Shown: positions 1-8,467 of the stretch, piece after piece
Layout of the letters: each line of letters starts with the position of its first letter
Numbering within the stretch: position 1 is the first letter of the stretch
From: Rhizobium sophoriradicis
GTDB taxonomy: Bacteria > Pseudomonadota > Alphaproteobacteria > Rhizobiales > Rhizobiaceae
Reading direction: 5' to 3'
Length of the DNA: 64,000 nt
NCBI RefSeq assembly: GCF_003939025.1
Contig: NZ_RQIH01000010.1
Coordinates: 186,001-250,000 of the forward strand
Translations under genes and position numbers: made by a program
Notes under the pieces: generated by a model
The model's database searches: none
What the model was told of the DNA's origin: nothing
The model's input: the letters and a program-made list of their open reading frames with translations, nothing else

Positions 1-775
1 CGACCGGCTGGCCGACCGCCACCGTATTGGCAAAGCGCTCCGGCACCCAGAAATCGACAAGGATTTCCGAACGGTCGTCGAGGGTGACGATCGGCGTCGT
101 CGTCGTGACGTTGTCGCCGATATTGACCGGCACGATGCCGACGATGCCGTCGATCGGCGCCACGATATTGCGCCGCGCGAGATTGAGCTCGGCCGCCTGC
201 AGTTGCAGGCGGGCGCCCTGCTCGGCGATCTCGGAATCGAACACGTCCATGCGCGACACGCTGGACTGGATGTTGTGATAGAGATTGGATTTTTCGACGG
301 CGGCCCTAACCGCCACATCCGCCTGACCGCGGGCGATCACCTGCTCCTCGCTGTCGAGCTTGGCCAGCACCTGGCCGGCCTTCACCCTGTCGCCCGACTT
401 GATGAGAATCTCGCGAATCGTCCCGGATGCCTGCGGCGTCACGGCAACCGAGCGGATCGCGTCACCTGTGCCGATGGCGTTCAGCCGATCGTTGACGACG
501 CCCTGGACGACAGCCTCGGTCGCGACGAGAATCGCGCTGTTGCGCCCGCCGCCACTGCGGCGGTTCTGCCCCTGGCCCTCGCCCTGGCTACGCCGCTGGC
601 CCTGCGCCCCAGCATCTGCTGTCTCTTCAGCCTTCGGTGCGATCTTGGAAACGAGGCTCTCTGGAATGCCGGCATCGCGCATCATATCGCCGGCACCCGG
701 CATAAAGAATACCCATGCGGCAAAGCCGGCAATAATGACGATGAGCGAAAGTACGAACTGCTTCCAAAAGGCCAT
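1..775 (-). CDS. RND efflux periplasmic adaptor (HlyD/AcrA-like), 3' end beyond window
   Basis: This is the N-terminal 258 residues of a membrane-fusion protein that would link an inner-membrane RND pump to an outer-membrane channel. The ATG at 773-775 opens a protein starting MAFWKQFVLS, followed by a single hydrophobic signal-anchor (about residues 7-25). A Gln/Gly/Arg-rich low-complexity linker comes next (about 50-75). The lipoyl/barrel-sandwich segments follow, with ASGTIREILIKSGDKVKAGQ and, after a helical hairpin, APIDGIVGIVPVNIGDNV. Both half-motifs are typical of HlyD-family adaptors. The frame runs open through the left edge, so the beta-barrel C-terminus and any pump gene lie outside the window. 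The substrate cannot be deduced. Confidence 0.88.
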   Translation of the reverse strand, partial: MAFWKQFVLSLIVIIAGFAAWVFFMPGAGDMMRDAGIPESLVSKIAPKAEETADAGAQGQRRSQGEGQGQNRRSGGGRNSAILVATEAVVQGVVNDRLNAIGTGDAIRSVAVTPQASGTIREILIKSGDRVKAGQVLAKLDSEEQVIARGQADVAVRAAVEKSNLYHNIQSSVSRMDVFDSEIAEQGARLQLQAAELNLARRNIVAPIDGIVGIVPVNIGDNVTTTTPIVTLDDRSEILVDFWVPERFANTVAVGQPV

Positions 776-1049
776 TCACGTCTCCGGAGGGACTCGAGGT
801 TGGACCAGGGTCGGTCGAAAGAGGCGCTGTGGGGTCGAAGTCCCCCAGGGATCAAGAACCCTGTTGATGCGACAATATCGCGCGTTTACAGCTTAACGGC
901 AAGCATAAGCACCCGGCATTACCGATTTGTAATATCAGCAAAGAATGGAAATCACCGCGTCGCTCACTTTTGCTTGAACAAGCTTGCAAACGTCTTGACG
1001 AAGCCGGGTTCCAGGCAAGATTGCTCAGCGCAACCAGTGCCGGTGAATG

Positions 1050-1961
1050 TCACCGACGCATTGACCACCGCAGGCCGAGCACCGCCGCCAGCCCCAGCAC
1101 AGGCCACACCGCCCAGAAGCGTCCTTCCCAGGTGAAGAGGTTGATGCCGATGATGCCGAGTGCCACGATCACCAGCGCCGCGAGCTTACGATCGAAGAGG
1201 GTCTGGCCACGGTTCCAGGCCAGCGCCGCAACGACGGCGAGCGCAAGCACGGGAAAGCGCGCCCAGAAAACGCCCTGCCACGACAAAAGATTGATACCGA
1301 TCAGCACGGCGGCGATGACGCCGAGCATGGCATACAGTCTTCGTCCGCCCGGAGCCGGACTTGTCTCCGCCCTGACCGCGGCCGCCGGCAATGGCCGGGC
1401 AGCGGCAGGCCGCTCGGCAGACGGCGCCTCGTCACTGCCGTCGCCGATCCTCACCGCATAGCTCGGCACGCCTTCCTCGACATTTTTGACCATCAGCGGC
1501 CCGAGAAATTCGAAACCGACGGCCACCTTGTTGCGAACCTGGTCGTACACCGTACTCGATATAACGATTCCGCCCGGCGCCGCCGAGGCCTGCAGCCGCG
1601 CGGCGATGTTGACGCCGTCGCCATAGATGTCGTCGCCCTCGACGATCACATCGCCGAGATTGAGGCCGATACGGAACAGCATGCGCCCGTCGTCCGGGCG
1701 GCGGGCGTTGAAGCCGGCAAGTTCGTTCTGCGTGTCGACGGCTGCACGCACGGCCTCGACCACGCTCGGGAAATCGGCGATCAGCCCATCGCCCCAGGTG
1801 TTGACGACACGGCCGCCATGGCTTTCGATCAGCCGCCCCATCGCCTCCCGGCAGCGCTTCAGCGTTGCAAGCGTCCCCTCCTCGTCGGCTCCCATCAGCC
1901 GCGTATAGTCCTGCACGTCAGCACAGAAGATCGTCGTCAGCTTGCGCCGCGTTTCACCCAT
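1050..1961 (-). CDS. Class III adenylate/guanylate cyclase with C-terminal four-helix membrane domain
   Basis: The 303-residue protein should convert ATP or GTP to a cyclic nucleotide. Residues about 5-175 form a class III cyclase catalytic domain. The metal aspartates are visible as D15 (FCADVQDY) and D58 (NTWGDGLIADF), and the catalytic Asn/Arg block as GDGVNIAARL. A Pro/Ala-rich linker (about 180-205) leads to four hydrophobic segments. The membrane part is an internal duplication: two copies of a roughly 45-residue helix pair with a shared GINL-x2-W-x-G-x-FWA core. This resembles the 2TM-type domain seen in other signalling proteins. Most cyclases of this architecture put the membrane part first; here it is last. 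No partner gene is adjacent. Nucleotide specificity is not determined. Confidence 0.88.
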   Translation of the reverse strand: MGETRRKLTTIFCADVQDYTRLMGADEEGTLATLKRCREAMGRLIESHGGRVVNTWGDGLIADFPSVVEAVRAAVDTQNELAGFNARRPDDGRMLFRIGLNLGDVIVEGDDIYGDGVNIAARLQASAAPGGIVISSTVYDQVRNKVAVGFEFLGPLMVKNVEEGVPSYAVRIGDGSDEAPSAERPAAARPLPAAAVRAETSPAPGGRRLYAMLGVIAAVLIGINLLSWQGVFWARFPVLALAVVAALAWNRGQTLFDRKLAALVIVALGIIGINLFTWEGRFWAVWPVLGLAAVLGLRWSMRR

Positions 1962-2083
1962 GGTCCTTCGTCTCCGCGCTGTCCGACCCGGAGGGATCGC
2001 AACGACAGCAGATTACGAAGGCTTTGCCTTTGTTGCCACCGGTAATTGCTGATCGATCATCCATCATTCCTGATGTAAGCGGT

Positions 2084-2497
2084 TCAGCTTCTTCCGCCCG
2101 TCCAGTCATCGACCTTTAAAGGCTCAGAAATGTGAGCGAAAGCCTTGTCACGCGTGACGAGGGTTGCCGCGGTCGCGACGGCATGAGCGGCAATCATCAT
2201 GTCCAGGGGCGCCAGAATCGTGCCTTTGGCTTCACAGGCGGCGCGCAGGTCACCATAGGTTCGCGTGACGTCGTGATCCCAGGGGAGAACATCGACCCTG
2301 AGAAGGAATTGCCTTACCCGCTCGGATAGCGCCTTCGGATAGCCTCGCTTGGCAAGACCGTAGAGCAATTCCCCTTCCGTGATCGATGAGATGACGATCT
2401 CGTCCATTGGAAGCGTCGCCAGTCTTTTAAGTATCTCCGGCCGATCGCCTTTGATGACATGACTGGCGATATTGGTGTCGAGCATCCATGCCGTCAT
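2084..2497 (-). CDS. vapC: VapC-type PIN-domain ribonuclease toxin
   Basis: The 137-residue protein is the toxin of a type II toxin-antitoxin pair. PIN-domain VapC toxins are Mg2+-dependent RNases that cut tRNA or rRNA. The acidic active-site residues are in place: MLDTN near the N-terminus, ITEGEL about residue 41, APLDMMIAAHA about 98, and VTRDKAF near the end. The start at 2495-2497 gives a 4-base ATGA overlap with the antitoxin stop. A longer in-frame reading to 2611 would run through most of vapB and is rejected. The overlap implies translational coupling with the antitoxin upstream. Confidence 0.93.
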   Translation of the reverse strand: MTAWMLDTNIASHVIKGDRPEILKRLATLPMDEIVISSITEGELLYGLAKRGYPKALSERVRQFLLRVDVLPWDHDVTRTYGDLRAACEAKGTILAPLDMMIAAHAVATAATLVTRDKAFAHISEPLKVDDWTGGRS

Positions 2498-2757
2498 TCC
2501 TTCCAACCTTCGAACGGATCCCGATCTTGCGAAGGTTGGCGACGATCGGCCGGTCCAAGGAAATCGTCCGGAATCGGATCCTTCCGATGGAGTTCGAAAA
2601 GGCCATCCCATGAATCCGGCTTGCGCGATAATATGACATCACCGGTCTTCGGATCACGACGAACGAACACTTCGCTCTCCTCAAAGCGAAACTCCGCAGG
2701 GAGCCTCACCGCCTGGCTGCGGCCGGTCGTAAAAATCTTAGCCGTTTTCGTTGCCAT
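2494..2757 (-). CDS. vapB: VapB/VagC-type antitoxin (AbrB/SpoVT fold)
   Basis: The 87-residue antitoxin begins MATKTAKIFTTGRSQAVRLP, the classic swapped-hairpin AbrB DNA-binding N-terminus of VapB/VagC antitoxins. The C-terminal half is acidic and Pro-rich (DSWDGLFELHRKDPIPDDF) and is expected to wrap around the PIN toxin. The ATG at 2755-2757 is preferred over an upstream in-frame start at 2808, which would add 17 unrelated residues and include the operator palindromes in the coding region. The gene overlaps vapC by 4 bases. Two abutting palindromes just upstream suggest conditional autorepression by the VapBC complex. Confidence 0.92.
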   Translation of the reverse strand: MATKTAKIFTTGRSQAVRLPAEFRFEESEVFVRRDPKTGDVILSRKPDSWDGLFELHRKDPIPDDFLGPADRRQPSQDRDPFEGWKE

Positions 2758-2773
2758 GACAGCCTCTCCATTG

Positions 2774-2797
2774 CGATAGCTATCGTGATATATATCA
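2774..2797 (-). promoter_or_regulatory. Candidate vapBC operator: two abutting 12-bp palindromes
   Basis: CGATAGCTATCG (2774-2785) is followed immediately by TGATATATATCA (2786-2797). Both are perfect palindromes and lie 17-40 bases upstream of the vapB ATG. The second contains a TATATA core that could be part of a -10 box. Paired palindromes are the usual binding site for a VapB/VapC autoregulatory complex. The arrangement is seen in the sequence; the function is inferred. Confidence 0.55.
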
Positions 2798-2835
2798 GCG
2801 ACTAGCAACAGACAAGCATGCCACCGGTGCCGCGA

Positions 2836-4386
2836 TTATTGAACGATCTTACGCGGGCTCGCCGTGTGCTCCCTCGCCACCGTACTGGAACCGTCGATTT
2901 CCTGGAGCAAGACGTCGTAGCCCCAGAGATCGGCGAGATGCTGCAGGACAAGCTTCGTGTCGTTTTCCTGAAGATAGCAGCCGTTCATGACGATATGCTG
3001 CAGCAGCAGCCGGCGATCGCCGGCGAGGTCGACATCGACGATATCGATTGCCGGATCGGTCCAGCCGATATCATATTCGCGGGAGAGCTGGCGGCGGATG
3101 CGCAGGTAGCCCCGCTCATTGTGGATCGCCGAAACCAGCACACCCTCGGCCTGTTCCGGATCGTCGTAGAGATGGAAGAGCCGCAATTGCCGGATGAGGT
3201 TCGGGCTCAGGAACTGGCTGATGAAACTCTCGTCGCGGTAATTGGCCCAGATGTCGCGCAGGACCGCCATCGCATCGCCGCGGCCGGCGATGTCAGGGAA
3301 CCACGTGCGATCCTCTTCCGTCGGCTTCGTGACGATCCTCTCGATATCCTGCATCATCGCAAAACCAAGCGCATAGGGATTAAATCCCGAGAACCGTCGA
3401 TCGTCATAGCTTGGCTGGAAGACGACATTGGCATGCGACTTCAGAAATTCGAGGAAGTTCCCGTCGCTGATCTGCCCCCGCTCGTGAAGCCGGTTCATGA
3501 TCTGGTAGTGGACGAAGGTTGCGGTTCCCTCATTCATGACCTTCGTCTGCCGCTGGGGATGGAAGTATTGCGCGACATGGCGGACGATGCGAAGAATCTC
3601 GCGCTGCCAGGGCTGCAGTCGCGGTGCAGATTTCTCAAGAAAATACAGTATATTATCCTGAGGCAGGCCGAGCGCGGCGCGACGCTTCTCCAAGCCGATG
3701 TCACCGGCCTTTTTCGCCTTGCCGACGGGAACCGTGCGCCACAGGTCGTTGAACATCTGCTCTTCGTGGGCGCGGCGCTCCTGCTGCCGCTTCTCCTCCT
3801 GACGAAGATCGATGGCGGTCTTGCCCGCGTACCGATGCACCCCGTGCGACATCAGCGCATGCGCTGCATCAAGCGTCCGTTCGACTGCCGTCTCGCCGTA
3901 ACGTTCCTCACAACGCGTGATATAACCCTTTGCGAAGTCGAGGTAATCGAGAATACCCTCGGCATCGGTCCAAAGCTTGAAGAGATAATTGTTCTTAAAG
4001 AAGTGATTATGACCGAAGGCGGCATGGGCGGTGACAAGCGTCTGCATCGTCGCCGTGTTCTCCTCCATCAGATAGGAGATGCAAGGGGAGCTGTTGATGA
4101 CGATCTCGTAAGCGAGATCGCGCATACCGCGACGGTAGAAGGTCTCATGATGCGCGAAGTGTTTACCGAACGACCAGTGCCGGTAAAAGAGCGGCATGCC
4201 GGTTGAGGAATAGGCATCCAGCATCTGCTCCGACGTAATGACTTCGATCTGGTTCGGATAGACGTCGAGGCCGAGTTCGCCGAGGGCGATCTCCTCGCAG
4301 GCATCATGAATGCGCTGCAGTGTTGCGAAGTCCCAGTCGGCCCCCTCGAACAAAAGCCGGTCTCTCGGCCTCACCGTCATGGTCAT
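2836..4386 (-). CDS. spoVR: SpoVR family protein (YcgB-like)
   Basis: The 516-residue protein is a full-length SpoVR/YcgB homologue. The family is named after a Bacillus spore-cortex gene but is widespread in non-sporulating proteobacteria, where its biochemical role is unresolved. Recognisable blocks include LLFEGADWDFATLQRIHDAC near the N-terminus, NEGTATFVHYQIMNRLHERG in the middle and RYDESFISQF-like motifs later. It is the last gene of the prkA-yhbH-spoVR set and overlaps yhbH by 4 bases (4383-4386), which indicates one transcript. The conserved linkage with the PrkA kinase suggests a shared stress or stationary-phase job. Confidence 0.95.
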   Translation of the reverse strand: MTMTVRPRDRLLFEGADWDFATLQRIHDACEEIALGELGLDVYPNQIEVITSEQMLDAYSSTGMPLFYRHWSFGKHFAHHETFYRRGMRDLAYEIVINSSPCISYLMEENTATMQTLVTAHAAFGHNHFFKNNYLFKLWTDAEGILDYLDFAKGYITRCEERYGETAVERTLDAAHALMSHGVHRYAGKTAIDLRQEEKRQQERRAHEEQMFNDLWRTVPVGKAKKAGDIGLEKRRAALGLPQDNILYFLEKSAPRLQPWQREILRIVRHVAQYFHPQRQTKVMNEGTATFVHYQIMNRLHERGQISDGNFLEFLKSHANVVFQPSYDDRRFSGFNPYALGFAMMQDIERIVTKPTEEDRTWFPDIAGRGDAMAVLRDIWANYRDESFISQFLSPNLIRQLRLFHLYDDPEQAEGVLVSAIHNERGYLRIRRQLSREYDIGWTDPAIDIVDVDLAGDRRLLLQHIVMNGCYLQENDTKLVLQHLADLWGYDVLLQEIDGSSTVAREHTASPRKIVQ

Positions 4387-5657
4387 GGCGTCACCTTTGA
4401 CTGTGCGTCACGTTTCTGGAACAGGTCGTGGAAAACAGGGAATATCTCGCCTCGCCGGCAGACTTTCCGCATCGACAGCGGCAGCGGCTCGGAACGGATC
4501 CCGTCATAGAGCATCCACAGCGGTGACCGGGATATGGATGAATCCCCGCCTTCCTCACCGACTTCGATATAGGCGAAATACTGGCACAGCGGCAGAATTT
4601 CGCGCAACAACTGCCCGGTCAGGTTTCCGTCCGAATGGGCGTTATCGCCGTCCGAAGCCTGGGCGCCGTAGATGTTCCACTCGGCCGGATCGAAGCGCGC
4701 CGCGATGATTGCCCGCATCGCCGCAAGGGCGCTGGAAACAAGCGTGCCGCCCGTCGCCGGACCGTAGAAGAAGGTTTCCTCGTCGACCTCTTCGGCCCTG
4801 TCGGTATGACGGATGAAGACGATTTCCACTTTCTTGTAGCGTTTCGACAGGAAAAGATAGAGCAGCAGATAAAACCGCTTGGCCAGGTCTTTCATGTGCT
4901 CCGACATGGAGCCCGAGACGTCCATCAGGCAGAACATCACTGCCTTCGCCACAGGCTTCGGCTCGTTTTCGAAGCGGCGATACCGAACGTCGAGCGGATC
5001 GATATAGGGAATGCGCCGGCTTTTCTCCGTCAGCGATTTTAGCTTTGCCTCAAGCGCCAGACGGCTCTCGTCGTCCTCGCATTCCTCGATCTGCCGCTGC
5101 AGCGCTTCGATTTCCTCGCGGCGCGGACGGCCAAGCGCGACACGGCGCATCATCGCAAGCTTCGTCGTGCGGCCGACGGCGATGTTGGAGGGCGATCCCG
5201 AAACCGAATAGCCGGCCCGGAACGGCGTTTCCTCCTCGGTTTCGGCTAGACGCCGCTTGGCGAGATCGGGCAGTTCAAGATCGTCGAGGAACACATCGAG
5301 GAATTCCTCCCGCGTCAGGACGAAACGGAAGCCGTCCTCACCATCGCCTTCGCCCGCATCCTTTGGTTTTCCACCCCTCCCGCTCGGCGGCCGCGGAATG
5401 ATGTCGCCTTCGACGAAGGCCCGGTTTCCGGGCAGGATGTGATCGGCAATACCGCCCTCACCCCTGCGCAGGCTCGGTTCGGCCATCCCATCGATCGGCA
5501 GGCTGATCTCCCCGCCGTCGAGCACGTCTCGAATGTTTCGGTTTTGCAGCGAACGTTTCACCGCCTGCTGCACGGCTCCCTTCATGCGTCGAAGGAACCG
5601 CTGACGATTTTCCAGACTTTTACCGCGCGGATTTAGCCGCCGGTCGACAATGTGCAT
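4383..5657 (-). CDS. yhbH: YeaH/YhbH family protein (DUF444, VWA-like)
   Basis: The 424-residue protein belongs to the DUF444 family that travels with the PrkA kinase. The N-terminus (MHIVDRRLNPRGKSLENRQR) is the usual one. A charged coiled segment (about residues 180-215) precedes a von Willebrand A-like half. That half has a MIDAS-type metal motif, DVSGSM at 246-251, and FIRHTDRAEEVDEETFF further on. It starts 12 bases after the prkA stop and overlaps spoVR by 4 bases. In E. coli the equivalent pair yeaG-yeaH is induced under nutrient stress; that role is taken from the family, not from this sequence. Confidence 0.95.
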   Translation of the reverse strand: MHIVDRRLNPRGKSLENRQRFLRRMKGAVQQAVKRSLQNRNIRDVLDGGEISLPIDGMAEPSLRRGEGGIADHILPGNRAFVEGDIIPRPPSGRGGKPKDAGEGDGEDGFRFVLTREEFLDVFLDDLELPDLAKRRLAETEEETPFRAGYSVSGSPSNIAVGRTTKLAMMRRVALGRPRREEIEALQRQIEECEDDESRLALEAKLKSLTEKSRRIPYIDPLDVRYRRFENEPKPVAKAVMFCLMDVSGSMSEHMKDLAKRFYLLLYLFLSKRYKKVEIVFIRHTDRAEEVDEETFFYGPATGGTLVSSALAAMRAIIAARFDPAEWNIYGAQASDGDNAHSDGNLTGQLLREILPLCQYFAYIEVGEEGGDSSISRSPLWMLYDGIRSEPLPLSMRKVCRRGEIFPVFHDLFQKRDAQSKVTP

Positions 5658-5669
5658 AATGGCTCCGCA

Positions 5670-7613
5670 TTAACTTGCCTGTTTGACGCGCATGTACCAT
5701 TCGACAAGGCGCCGAACCTGCCGCTCCGTGTAACCTCGCGCGGCCATGCGCGAGACGAATTCGCTATGCTTCTTTTCGGTTTCCGAATCCTTCTTCGATC
5801 CGAAGGAAATGACCGGCAAAAGATCCTCGACCTGAGAGAACATACGCTTCTCGATGACTTCCCGGATCTTCTCGTAGCTCGTCCACGACGGATTTTTTCC
5901 GCCGTTGGCTGCCCGCGATCGCAACGAGAACTTGACGATCTCGTTGCGGAAGTCCTTCGGATTGGCGATTCCAGCCGGCTTTTCGATTTTCGTCAGTTCC
6001 TGATTGAGGAGCTCGCGGTCGAGAAGCTGGCCGGTATCGGGATCCTTGAAGTCGACATCTTCGATCCAGGCATCGGCATAGTCTACGTAGCGGTCGAACA
6101 GGTTCTGTCCGTAGTCCGCATAGGATTCAAGATAGGCCTTCTGGATCTCGTTGCCAATGAACTCTGCATAACGCGGCGCAAGATCGGCCTTGATGAATTC
6201 CAGATAACGCTTCTCGACATCGTCGGGAAACTGCTCGCGACGGATCGCCTGTTCCAGCACATACATCAGATGGACGGGATCAGCGCCGATATCCGTGGTG
6301 TCGTGATTGAAGGTGGAGGCGAGCACCTTGAAGGCGAAGCGGGTCGATATCCCGTCCATGCCTTCGTCTATGCCGGCAGCATCCCGGTATTCCTGAACGC
6401 TGCGGGCGCGCGGATCGCTTTCCTTCAGGCTTTCGCCGTCATAGGTGCGCATCTTCGAGAAGAAGGTCGAGTTCTCATGCTTGCGCAGGCGAGAAAGCAC
6501 GGAGAAACGCGCCAGCATTTCGAGCGTTGCCGGTGCGCATGGTGCATCCGCCAGTTCGGATCCCTCGATCAGTTTCTCGTAGATTTTCTGTTCCTCCGTC
6601 ACCCGGAGGCAATAGGGCACCTTGATCACGCAGATACGGTCGATGAAGGCCTCGTTGTTCTTGTTGGCCTTGAAGGTCTGCCATTCCGCCTCGTTCGAAT
6701 GCGCGAGGACGATGCCGGAGAAGGGTATGGCACCGATATTTTCGGAGCCGATATAGTTGCCTTCCTGCGTTGCCGTCAGCAGTGGATGCAGCATCTTGAT
6801 CGGCGCCTTGAACATTTCGACGAATTCGAGAATGCCCTGGTTGGCGCGGTTGAGCCCGCCGGAATAGCTGTAGGCGTCGGGATCGTTCTGCGAGTAGGTT
6901 TCCAGCTTGCGAATATCGACCTTACCGACCAGCGAGGAAATGTCCTGGTTGTTCTCGTCGCCGGGCTCGGTCTTGGCGATCGCAATCTGGCGCAGCCGCG
7001 AAGGTTGTATCCTGACCACGCGGAATCGGGAAATATCGCCGCCGAAATCGTCGAGCCGCTTCAGGCACCAAGGGCTCATCAGCCCGTTCAGGCGCCGCAG
7101 CGGGATGCCATACTGCTCCTGGAGGAGCGAGCCCATCGTCTCAGGATCGAAGAGGTTGAGCGGGCTCTCGAACACGGGACTGATCTCGTCGCCCGCTTTC
7201 AGCACGTAGATCGGATGGACCTCCATCAACTGCTTCAGCCGCTCCGCCAGCGATGACTTGCCGCCGCCGACCGGGCCGAGCAGATAGAGAATCTGCTTGC
7301 GCTCCTCGAGTCCTTGCGCCGCGTGCCGGAAGAACGAAACAATGCGTTCGATGGTCTCTTCCATGCCGTGAAAGCCGGCAAACGCTGGATAGACCCTTAT
7401 AGTCCGGTTCATGAAGATCCGGCCGAGGCGCGCATCCCTGGCGGTGTCGACCATCTGCGGCTCGCCTATGGCAGCGAGCAGGCGCTCCGTCGCATTCGCA
7501 TAGGCGATCGGTTCTTTTTTACAGAGGTCGAGATATTCCGAAACCGAGATGTCGGTCTCGCGGCGCGCTTCATAACTGCGCGTGAACGCATCGAATACGG
7601 ATTCACTCAGCAT
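5670..7613 (-). CDS. prkA: PrkA serine protein kinase (YeaG-like, AAA+ core)
   Basis: The 647-residue protein matches the full length of PrkA/YeaG. An AAA-type ATPase half carries the Walker A motif GPVGGGKS at residues 113-120. The C-terminal half is the kinase-like domain ending MAARGYTERQVRRLVEWYM. The start ATG is preceded by GGAGGT, a good ribosome site. It is first in the prkA-yhbH-spoVR operon. An EcfG/RpoE2-like promoter sits about 45-65 bases upstream (7655-7680), which would place the operon in the general stress response. Whether the activity is kinase, protease or both is debated for this family. Confidence 0.96.
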   Translation of the reverse strand: MLSESVFDAFTRSYEARRETDISVSEYLDLCKKEPIAYANATERLLAAIGEPQMVDTARDARLGRIFMNRTIRVYPAFAGFHGMEETIERIVSFFRHAAQGLEERKQILYLLGPVGGGKSSLAERLKQLMEVHPIYVLKAGDEISPVFESPLNLFDPETMGSLLQEQYGIPLRRLNGLMSPWCLKRLDDFGGDISRFRVVRIQPSRLRQIAIAKTEPGDENNQDISSLVGKVDIRKLETYSQNDPDAYSYSGGLNRANQGILEFVEMFKAPIKMLHPLLTATQEGNYIGSENIGAIPFSGIVLAHSNEAEWQTFKANKNNEAFIDRICVIKVPYCLRVTEEQKIYEKLIEGSELADAPCAPATLEMLARFSVLSRLRKHENSTFFSKMRTYDGESLKESDPRARSVQEYRDAAGIDEGMDGISTRFAFKVLASTFNHDTTDIGADPVHLMYVLEQAIRREQFPDDVEKRYLEFIKADLAPRYAEFIGNEIQKAYLESYADYGQNLFDRYVDYADAWIEDVDFKDPDTGQLLDRELLNQELTKIEKPAGIANPKDFRNEIVKFSLRSRAANGGKNPSWTSYEKIREVIEKRMFSQVEDLLPVISFGSKKDSETEKKHSEFVSRMAARGYTERQVRRLVEWYMRVKQAS

Positions 7614-7990
7614 GGGACCTCCATTAAGGTTATGCCGCAGGCTCTAAGCCGTATAACCATCGAGATGGCCACGGCGTTCCTAAGAATCAATAGTTTCGTA
7701 GGTATATTCGACGCTCACCGGCTGTTTGTGGCAATGCACAAAAAATTGCATGCACCGGTATTTTTTTACTCTACGAAACTGTTTCATATTGTAGTTGAGA
7801 AAAGGCCCATCGCGATATCAGCACATTTAGCGACGTGACATGACTGTCAAAAAGGTGTGCAATGGCGCCGGTGATTCGAGCTGCGGGAAATCGGCGGCCG
7901 ACAAGCCCGGTCGGTACGGGTGGCGAATCGCGCTCTCTTCCTCCGACAGAATAGCACGGGCGCATCGTGACCACGCGCCCGCCCGCGCCG
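7614..7990. other. Intergenic region with nested inverted repeats upstream of prkA
   Basis: This 377-bp AT-richer gap lies between prkA and the VOC gene; both are read leftward, so it serves prkA. Besides the candidate promoter it holds a nested inverted-repeat set. AGTTTCGTAG (7692-7701) pairs with CTACGAAACT (7771-7780), enclosing ACCGG (7717-7721) with CCGGT (7755-7759) and ATGCA (7734-7738) with TGCAT (7747-7751). These lie upstream of the predicted start site, so they are more likely protein-binding or cruciform-forming sites than a leader RNA. No convincing ORF was found. Confidence 0.5.
7655..7680 (-). promoter_or_regulatory. Candidate EcfG/RpoE2 (general stress sigma) promoter of prkA
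   Basis: On the minus strand GGAAC (7680-7676) is followed after 17 bases by GGTT (7658-7655). The alphaproteobacterial general-stress sigma factor recognises GGAAC and, 16-17 bases on, CGTT, so this differs at one base. Transcription would begin near 7648, leaving a leader of about 35 bases before the prkA ATG. The match is visible; sigma-factor use is inferred. Confidence 0.5.
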
Positions 7991-8467
7991 TCAGCCGTTG
8001 AACGCCTTTTCCAGCGCGGCGATATCGATCTTGACCATGCCGAGCATCACCTCGCTCACCCGCCTCGCCCGCTCGCGATCGCTGTCAGCGACCATTTCCG
8101 AAAGCACCCGCGGCACAATCTGCCAGGAAAGACCCCAGCGATCCTTCAGCCAGCCGCAAGCCTCAGGCGTGCCGCCATTGGCGAGAAAAGCATCCCAGAC
8201 CCGATCGATCTCGGCTTGGCTTTCCAGCAAAACCGCGATCGAGAAGGAGTGATTGAAGCTGTCGAGCGGGCCGGCCTTCATCGCCAGGAAAGCCTGGTCG
8301 CCGAGGGTGAACTCGATCAGCTCGACGCTGCCGGGAGGACCGCTCGGCGTTTCCGCCGGCAATATAGTCGTGCGGCCGATCCTGGAATCGGGGATGATGG
8401 ATATGTAGAATTCGACAGCTTCGCGCGCTTGCTCCGCGAACCAGAGATTTGAGATGACCTTCGGCAT
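7991..8467 (-). CDS. VOC family protein (PhnB / 3-demethylubiquinone methyltransferase-like fold)
   Basis: The 158-residue glyoxalase/bleomycin-resistance-fold protein resembles PhnB. It has NLWFAEQAREAVEFYISIIP at the N-terminus, LGDQAFLAMKAGP in the middle and a CGWLKDRWGLSWQIVP block. The ATG at 8465-8467 is preceded by AGGAGGAAG at good spacing, so the longer in-frame reading to 8599 is rejected. Members of this subgroup have rarely been assigned a substrate, despite frequent annotation as 3-demethylubiquinone-9 methyltransferase. No functional partner is adjacent. Confidence 0.88.
   Translation of the reverse strand: MPKVISNLWFAEQAREAVEFYISIIPDSRIGRTTILPAETPSGPPGSVELIEFTLGDQAFLAMKAGPLDSFNHSFSIAVLLESQAEIDRVWDAFLANGGTPEACGWLKDRWGLSWQIVPRVLSEMVADSDRERARRVSEVMLGMVKIDIAALEKAFNG

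Noticed and set aside
2818..4206. 462-codon plus-strand open frame opposite spoVR
   Set aside because: It mirrors the spoVR gene; the minus-strand protein has clear family identity and the plus-strand translation has no recognisable domain. Long antisense frames are common at this GC content.
5652..7256. 534-codon plus-strand open frame opposite prkA
   Set aside because: Antisense shadow of prkA with no ribosome site and no recognised motif.
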